A stretch of DNA of 64,000 nucleotides from Actinomycetes bacterium (GTDB lineage Bacteria > Actinomycetota > Coriobacteriia > WRKU01 > WQUG01), in contig JAISUC010000010.1 in assembly GCA_031272275.1 (NCBI GenBank), positions 1 through 64,000 of the forward strand. Reading direction: 5' to 3'. Numbering within the stretch: position 1 is the first letter of the stretch; the number at the start of each line of letters is the position of its first letter. The notes under the pieces were generated by a model. The model saw only the letters and a program-made list of their open reading frames with translations, had not been told where the DNA came from and ran no database searches. The position numbers were made by a program, and so were the translations under genes. Of this stretch, positions 58,183 through 64,000 are shown one piece after another.

Positions 58183-59286
58183 ATGCGACATATGCTTGAA
58201 CCGGATCGATTTCGTTTTGGGATAGAACACGAATACGGCATCATCGACGCGGAGGGGCGCTGGCGCGATTTCACGAACGCGACGTTTGAGGAATACACCC
58301 GCGTGATTGACGCATTGCCGCTGATTGCCTCGGACGCACAGACCCTGCGCACGGGCGACCTGGGGATCAAGGCAAAGCGCTGGTACATCGAGGGATTCGA
58401 GCGCTTTTCGGACACGGGCGAATACCTGCGGACCATACCGAAAGGCTTCGAGATTCGCACCCCCATCTGTGCCTCGCTGGACGCGGCGGTTGACACCCTG
58501 ATTGCCGATTTCGCCCGCTGGCAGACGGCGGCGGCTCCCTATGGGTACCACGCTGCCCGCTGTTCTCTGAACCCCCTTCAAACCGAATACGTCTGTGACC
58601 CCCCGTTGAACGACTGGGAAATCGTCGATCGCGCCACCCCCGAGGAACAAACCGCCCACATCCATATGTTGACCTACGGCCCGGATGTGTCGTTCTCGCA
58701 CCCGGACTGTGACCTGGATGCCTGCTACGATATAGCCTGCAAGCTGACCTATTACAGCCCTTGGATAGTGCCTTTTTCCTTCACGTCGCCGTTCTATGGC
58801 GGCAGCCTGTGGGGCGGATACTCCCGCCGGACCTATTACCGGACCGGTCCGCGCCCCTCGGTCCTGATGTTCACCGACCGGACCGACCGCATCATCCCCA
58901 GCTTCCCCACCTTGATGGATACGGCGCGCATCCCGGCAGAGGCGGGCCGCATCGAGTTCAAGGCCTTTGATTGCCCGCGTCAGCTGGACGCATTCCGCGC
59001 ATTGGGGGCATTACTCTTGGGAGTGGTCCTGGACGATTCCTTGAACGGTCGCGCCACGGTGCCCCACGCGGCGACGCATCGTTTGGCTGCGGAATACGCC
59101 TTTGATGACCCCGACATTCGTGAGGGCGCCGCCACAGTACTCGCGGCGGCACGTGCCGCCCTGCCGCTCGGGTGGGCACGTGAACTGGACCCCCTGGACG
59201 ATATGCTGGCACAACGTCGTACCCCTGCACACGATATGATCCGGATCTATCGCGAAACCGGCGACATCCTCTCCGCCATCGCCTAG
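58183..59286 (+). CDS. GCS2 / YbdK-type glutamate-cysteine ligase-like protein
   Basis: FRFGIEHEYGIIDAEGRWRDF; PFSFTSPFYGGSLWGGYSRRTYYRTGPRPSVLMF; RIEFKAFDCPRQLDAFRALGALLLGVVLD. Confidence 0.75.
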   Translation: MRHMLEPDRFRFGIEHEYGIIDAEGRWRDFTNATFEEYTRVIDALPLIASDAQTLRTGDLGIKAKRWYIEGFERFSDTGEYLRTIPKGFEIRTPICASLDAAVDTLIADFARWQTAAAPYGYHAARCSLNPLQTEYVCDPPLNDWEIVDRATPEEQTAHIHMLTYGPDVSFSHPDCDLDACYDIACKLTYYSPWIVPFSFTSPFYGGSLWGGYSRRTYYRTGPRPSVLMFTDRTDRIIPSFPTLMDTARIPAEAGRIEFKAFDCPRQLDAFRALGALLLGVVLDDSLNGRATVPHAATHRLAAEYAFDDPDIREGAATVLAAARAALPLGWARELDPLDDMLAQRRTPAHDMIRIYRETGDILSAIA

Positions 59287-59287
59287 T

Positions 59288-59314
59288 GGTATCGGCGTAT
59301 AATGGTGGCAGGGA
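59288..59314 (+). repeat. 27-bp direct repeat, left copy, flanking the Rhs island
   Basis: GGTATCGGCGTATAATGGTGGCAGGGA; identical to 62474-62500; contains TATAAT. Confidence 0.97.
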
Positions 59315-59496
59315 AATTGATTTGTCCTGATTATTCTGTATATTTTCTATCTAGAATATTTATATCTTGCATATTATTCCGATTGCATCGAAAACAACAA
59401 AGAAAATCACTTGACATAGGTCCGCTAGGTATTTTATTGTTATCCCCAATAACTCCATGGAGAGCCTGTACGTGAGGACGCAGTGAGGAGAGCGGT

Positions 59497-60879
59497 TTGC
59501 AGAGGAAACAGGGCACGGATTGTTTATGGGGTGCGGGAAAGAGCATGGGGACCAGAATAGCTAGCTTGCTGCTGAGCTTTTCATTGGTGTTCAGTTGTAT
59601 CCCTGTGCCGGTTTTCGCCGGCACTTTTTCTAATCAAACGCAAACTGAGGGTATTCCTGCGACTGCCTCGTACTCTGAACCTGCCGCCACCGCAAATCCC
59701 ACCATCGCATCCTTCACAGCAACCTACAGCTATGATACGAACGGACGCAGGCTCAGCTCTTCGGTCACAGACGCAAACGCAAACGACACTGCCACCTACA
59801 CCTGGAACAAGGAACGACTTTCCACTCTCACCAAAACAGGCACCAATCCCACATCTGCTGCATACACCTACGGTCCTGACGGGATGCGCACCAAAGCAAC
59901 TGTCACTGAAGGCGGACAGACGACCACCTACGCATACACCTATGAGGGAAACAACTTGATTCGCATCTCCGCCACAGGTACTTCTGCCTGGTCGGTGGAC
60001 TACCTCTACGGAACAGACGGCAAGCCTGCACAGGGGCTTTATCGCACGAGCACCGTCTCCGTAGCTTTCCGCATACTCACCAATGAACGCGGCGACGTAT
60101 TGGAACTGGCGGATGGCAGCGGCATGCGCTTTGCCGGCTATTCCTATGGTGCCTACGGAAACCTGCTGACACAAACCGTCTATTCGGGACAGGGACAGAC
60201 CCTCACCCCCACCCTCATTGCCCAGATAGCCCAACGGCAACCCTTGCGCTACGCAGGATACGTCTATGACACCCACAGCGGTCTTTACTACCTCGCCCAG
60301 CGCTACTATGACGCCATCGCCTGCTCGTTCCTGAGCCCTGATGTTGCCAAAGCCGACGGTGAGAAGAGCGCATATCTCTACTGCGCGGGAGACCCGATTG
60401 GCAGTGTGGATCCCAGTGGAGAATTCGCCGACGTTTTGGCAGAGCGAGCGCTTAACGGCATTCAGACAATACCGTGGGATCAGCTCGTCATTTGGCTTCA
60501 GAGAGCTGCAGCTGCAGCTTTTGCGGCTGCCAACGTTGCATTGTTGACCAAGGGTCTAGTAAAAAGCTACGAAGCCAATCCTCCCAAAAAGACGCCTAAA
60601 ACGGAGGTCCACCACATTGTTGCACAAGTGGCGCGCGCAGCAGAGTCATCCAGAAGGGTGTTGAAGGACGTCGGCATCTCAGTTGATTCAAAATTGAACA
60701 AAGTCGAACTAAATTATAATTTTCACAAGCGTTTACACAGAAAAGCTTATTTCGATCTTGTCAACGCAATGATTACACGGAAGCGAAGTTCGGTTTCGTT
60801 GTTTGCAACCACTCAAATTGCATGCCGACTTACATCTATCAAAGTGCTATTGAAAGGGATGAATCTAGCGTTCAAATGA
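59497..60879 (+). CDS. Short secreted Rhs-core protein with C-terminal AHH (HNH/Endo VII) nuclease toxin domain
   Basis: Signal MGTRIASLLLSFSLVFSCIPVPVFAG; YD-repeats; Rhs core RYAGYVYDTHSGLYYLAQRYYDAIACSFLSPD...YLYCAGDPIGSVDPSGEFAD; toxin TEVHHIVAQVARAAESSRRVLKDVGISVDSKLNKVELNYNFHKRLHRKAYFDLVN. ATG at 59545 may be the start. Confidence 0.88.
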   Translation: MQRKQGTDCLWGAGKSMGTRIASLLLSFSLVFSCIPVPVFAGTFSNQTQTEGIPATASYSEPAATANPTIASFTATYSYDTNGRRLSSSVTDANANDTATYTWNKERLSTLTKTGTNPTSAAYTYGPDGMRTKATVTEGGQTTTYAYTYEGNNLIRISATGTSAWSVDYLYGTDGKPAQGLYRTSTVSVAFRILTNERGDVLELADGSGMRFAGYSYGAYGNLLTQTVYSGQGQTLTPTLIAQIAQRQPLRYAGYVYDTHSGLYYLAQRYYDAIACSFLSPDVAKADGEKSAYLYCAGDPIGSVDPSGEFADVLAERALNGIQTIPWDQLVIWLQRAAAAAFAAANVALLTKGLVKSYEANPPKKTPKTEVHHIVAQVARAAESSRRVLKDVGISVDSKLNKVELNYNFHKRLHRKAYFDLVNAMITRKRSSVSLFATTQIACRLTSIKVLLKGMNLAFK

Positions 60880-61655
60880 TCAATTTGCTCATAACAAAAA
60901 GAGAAGTTCGTGAACAGCAGGAGCGTATCCAAACCATACTGGATGATCAGGACGCATATCGCGTTGACGGCGGTGATGGTTTCCTGCCCGCTCACGCAAG
61001 ATCTGACTATTGCTATGGGGGAGAGTACCTATTCAGAGGGGTTCATTCCCCGCATCTCTTAGATGGAATGACAGATCCGCATATGCACGATGGGTATATT
61101 ACTCAAAGGCAAAGAGAAAACGCAAAATGGACATTTCATTACCTCTACGATGAGTTCGGTGCGTTGAAATATGTTCTCTCAAGTGAAGAAACAAGACACT
61201 CGGGGATAGAGCGAATCACATGCGTTTCAAATAGCGCTATCGGGGTGCTGTGGGATATGGAGGGAAATGTGAGATACGTGGCGATCCAAGACTTTGATGA
61301 GCGGCTGCGACAGATTCGCTTTGTTCATCAGAGTATTGAACGCGGTTTTTTGAATCGCCTTTTCTTTGGGCAGCTCAAGCTCACAGAGTATCAGTTTGAG
61401 GGGGATCAGCTGCAGGCTGCGCTTGATGTTCATTACAATAAATACAGCAATAGATTCTCCGGTGGAGTGCGTTTCGGATTTCGTTATGGTGTGAATGCCG
61501 AGGTCTTCTACACGAAGGAAACGATGGGATACTTCCGCGACAGTTTTCAGCCGGAAAAGAAAAACATGCATAGAGGGAATTGGAGTGCGAATCCCGCGCT
61601 TTTTCAGACTTTTTTCAATCAGCACCGGCTGCTGTATGGAATAGAGAAAGGGTAA
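60876..61655 (+). CDS. Putative immunity protein 1
   Basis: MINLLITKREVREQQERIQTILDDQDAYRVDGGDGFLPAHARSDYCYGGEYLFRGVHSP...; ATGA overlap with toxin stop; paralogous to the next gene. Confidence 0.7.
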   Translation: MINLLITKREVREQQERIQTILDDQDAYRVDGGDGFLPAHARSDYCYGGEYLFRGVHSPHLLDGMTDPHMHDGYITQRQRENAKWTFHYLYDEFGALKYVLSSEETRHSGIERITCVSNSAIGVLWDMEGNVRYVAIQDFDERLRQIRFVHQSIERGFLNRLFFGQLKLTEYQFEGDQLQAALDVHYNKYSNRFSGGVRFGFRYGVNAEVFYTKETMGYFRDSFQPEKKNMHRGNWSANPALFQTFFNQHRLLYGIEKG

Positions 61656-61661
61656 GCTGAC

Positions 61662-62432
61662 GTGCTCATAACAAAAAGAGAAGTTCGTGAACAGCAGGAG
61701 CGCATCCAAGCCATTCTGGATGGGCAGGATGCATATCGCGTTGATGCCGGTGATGGTATACTGCCCGCTCACGCAAAATCAGACTATTGCTATGGGGGAG
61801 AGTACCTATTCCGGGGGGTTCATTCGCCATCCCATTTGGATGTGATGTCGGATCCGGGCATGCGAAACGGGTACCTTTCATCAATGGTGAGAAAGGACAA
61901 GGAATGGGCCTTCCGCTATCTATACGACGAATACAATGCTCTGAAGTTTGTGCTTTCAAGCGAAGATACAGAGCTTCCCGGGATTGAACGAATCGTCACT
62001 TCCCCAAACAGCACCGTTGGCGTTTTGTGGGATGAGGAGGGAAACGTGGCCCACGTGGCGATCCAGGATTTTGACGAGCAGCTGCGACCGATTCGTTTCG
62101 TCCGTCAGTGTATCGAACACGGATTCCTGAAGCGTCTGTTTTTCGGCCAACTCTACCTGACCGAGTACCACTATGAGGACGACAAGCTGGTTCGGGCCGT
62201 TGAAATTTGGGTTAACAAATACAGCAAAAAGCACTCCGGAGGATTGCAGTATAAATTCAGCTATGGCGTGAATAATGAGGTCACTTATGAAATGGAATCG
62301 ATGGAGTATCACCGTGACGTCTTTCAGCTAGCAGAGGAAAACCTGTACACGGGGACCTGGAATGTGAACCCGGCGCTGCTACAGTCTGTTTATGACCAGT
62401 ATCGACTGCTGTTTGGTGTGCGGGCTCTTTGA
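61662..62432 (+). CDS. Putative immunity protein 2 (paralog of the preceding gene)
   Basis: MLITKREVREQQERIQAILDGQDAYRVDAGDGILPAHAKSDYCYGGEYLFRGVHSPSHLD...; near-identical N-terminus, diverged remainder. Confidence 0.7.
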   Translation: MLITKREVREQQERIQAILDGQDAYRVDAGDGILPAHAKSDYCYGGEYLFRGVHSPSHLDVMSDPGMRNGYLSSMVRKDKEWAFRYLYDEYNALKFVLSSEDTELPGIERIVTSPNSTVGVLWDEEGNVAHVAIQDFDEQLRPIRFVRQCIEHGFLKRLFFGQLYLTEYHYEDDKLVRAVEIWVNKYSKKHSGGLQYKFSYGVNNEVTYEMESMEYHRDVFQLAEENLYTGTWNVNPALLQSVYDQYRLLFGVRAL

Positions 62433-62473
62433 CTCCACGAACGACGAATCGCACTTCCTTTCGTAGAATAATG

Positions 62474-62500
62474 GGTATCGGCGTATAATGGTGGCAGGGA
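62474..62500 (+). repeat. 27-bp direct repeat, right copy, flanking the Rhs island
   Basis: GGTATCGGCGTATAATGGTGGCAGGGA, identical to 59288-59314. Confidence 0.97.
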
Positions 62501-62560
62501 CAGCAGAACAGCAGCGACTGTGCGGCACAGGCTAACGGAGGGCGACAGCGGTATCTGAAT

Positions 62561-63856
62561 ATGTACACCGACGACGAACACATCGATATGCACCCGCTTT
62601 CCGACGAGGAAATCGAGCAATTACTGGTCGAGTGGGGAAACGAGGAAGCGGCAGGGACGCACTCCTCCGAATCTACGATGACCCCCTATAAGCGGGCGAT
62701 GTTGCGCGCGGGAGCGGTTCTGTTGGCGTTGCTGCTGTTGCTGCCGATAATCGGCTCGCTGAGCTCGCTGAATCCGCCGGCGGGACCCGCCACGGCACAG
62801 GCCGCCGTCGACACACAGGTCCCCATTTCGGGCACGCTGGACTATGCGGCGGCGTGGCAGGTGTTGGTGCTGACGAACGCCGAACGCGCGAAAGAGGGGC
62901 TGGCGCCGCTGACGATGGACGCGCAGCTGGTCGAAACGGCGATGGTGCGTGCGCGGGAGTGTTTGTTGGTGTTCGACCATACGCGCCCCGACGGGACGCC
63001 GTGTTACACGGCCTTTCCGGCGAACTATACGACCGGTGCCGTGGCGGCAGAAAACATCGGCGCCGGTTATCCCACCGCAGCGGCGATGGTTCGGGGCTGG
63101 ATGAATTCACCCGGACACCGGGCAAACATTATGAACCCGGCGTTGACAACCATCGGCATCGGGGTCTTTCACCAGGACGGCGCGGGATACGGCTGGGCGC
63201 AGGATTTCAGCAACGCCGCGCCCGTGGGGGCAACGCGGCCGGCAAACGTCAGCGGGATTTACGACATTGCGGTCGACACCACGAAATTCCCGCTGCGCTA
63301 TGACATCGGCTGGGCGGGTGACATCCGCGCGACGCGGCGAACGGTGGCAGCGGGCTCGCATATGCAGTTGACGGTGATCTGCCAGCGTGCCGATATCGAC
63401 GAGATCTTTCTGTATGTACAGATTCCGGCGGAGCGCATGCGCTGGACGGCATCGAATGCGGCGGTTGCGACCGTTGACGCGGGCGAGCGGCTGACGGCAC
63501 GCTCACCCGGGCAGACGACTTTTACCGCCTGGGTGGATAACAAGAAAATCGCCAGCACGCCGACACTGACGGTCAAGCCCGCAAAGGGCGTCGTGGCCGC
63601 GGTCAAACGCGGAAAGAAAACGCTGAGGGTACGCTGGAAGAAACAGACCGGTGTCAGCGGATACCAGATACGTTACCGGCGCCGCGGACAATCAAAATGG
63701 ACCACGAAACGTGTCGGTGCGGCCCGGACGACGTTGACTCTGCGCAAGCTGCGCCGGCGGACCGGCTACCAGGTGCAGGTGCGCGCCTATGCGACCATTG
63801 CGGGCTCGCGCGTCTACGGATCCTACAGCTCGACCAAAACTGTCAAAACTAAATAG
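62561..63856 (+). CDS. Membrane-anchored CAP (SCP/PR1)-domain protein with FN3-like C-terminus
   Basis: TM AMLRAGAVLLALLLLLPIIGSL; CAP: LTNAERAKEGLAPLTMDAQLVETAMVRARE...FDHTRPDGTPCYT...AENIGAGYPTAAAMVRGWMNSPGHRANIMNPALTTIGIGVF; C-terminal RVRWKKQTGVSGYQIRYRRRGQSKWTTKRV. Confidence 0.9.
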   Translation: MYTDDEHIDMHPLSDEEIEQLLVEWGNEEAAGTHSSESTMTPYKRAMLRAGAVLLALLLLLPIIGSLSSLNPPAGPATAQAAVDTQVPISGTLDYAAAWQVLVLTNAERAKEGLAPLTMDAQLVETAMVRARECLLVFDHTRPDGTPCYTAFPANYTTGAVAAENIGAGYPTAAAMVRGWMNSPGHRANIMNPALTTIGIGVFHQDGAGYGWAQDFSNAAPVGATRPANVSGIYDIAVDTTKFPLRYDIGWAGDIRATRRTVAAGSHMQLTVICQRADIDEIFLYVQIPAERMRWTASNAAVATVDAGERLTARSPGQTTFTAWVDNKKIASTPTLTVKPAKGVVAAVKRGKKTLRVRWKKQTGVSGYQIRYRRRGQSKWTTKRVGAARTTLTLRKLRRRTGYQVQVRAYATIAGSRVYGSYSSTKTVKTK

Positions 63857-64000
63857 TTGATTGTACGGCCTGTGCCGATGTGGTACCATCAAGCCACAGG
63901 CGGGGCGCAGGACGACGCCCACGTCAGGAGGGGTAGATGCGATAAATGCGACAGATGCACAGATGGGTCACGGATTAGCGTAAAGAACAGCGAAATGAGA

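Noticed and set aside
61013-61034. GGGGGAGAGTACCTATTC in both immunity genes resembling the dispersed motif
   Set aside because: Lacks the GTCCC half and is explained by the conserved paralogous coding sequence YGGEYLF.

Overview
This is a chromosomal replication-origin region from a high-GC Gram-positive bacterium. The gene order suggests Actinomycetota, possibly Coriobacteriia-like, but that placement is inference. The core block reads: addB-like / addA-like / free-standing PD-(D/E)XK nuclease; parB-parA-rsmG with two parS sites; jag-yidC-yidD-rnpA-rpmH; an oriC-like cluster of DnaA boxes; a GHKL ATPase/winged-helix gene coupled to dnaA; then dnaA-dnaN-recF-dciA-gyrB-gyrA. To the right lie a rhodanese lipoprotein, a four-subunit 2-oxoacid:ferredoxin oxidoreductase operon, and surface proteins with a shared basic FN3-like C-terminus. 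These are followed by a TPR / NHL-propeller membrane operon, a sortase-pilus locus with a 5171-aa ORF, hlyIII, rmuC, tRNA-Pro(CGG), a GCS2-family ligase, an Rhs/AHH toxin island with two tandem immunity-like genes between 27-bp direct repeats, and a CAP-domain protein. The most notable signals are: (1) a dispersed imperfect palindrome, GGGGGAGTACGTCCCG, at about ten unrelated sites with no shared flanks, read in frame as GEYVP or GTYSP inside several genes and once forming an inverted doublet; (2) a giant adhesin fused in frame, with no stop codon, to a second complete sortase-substrate pilin; (3) an extracellular NHL propeller, two transmembrane helices and a cytosolic PIN-like domain in one protein; (4) the Rhs toxin/immunity island; (5) a GHKL-wHTH protein coupled to dnaA at oriC; (6) a split AddA. 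No searches could be run; family calls come from reading motifs.
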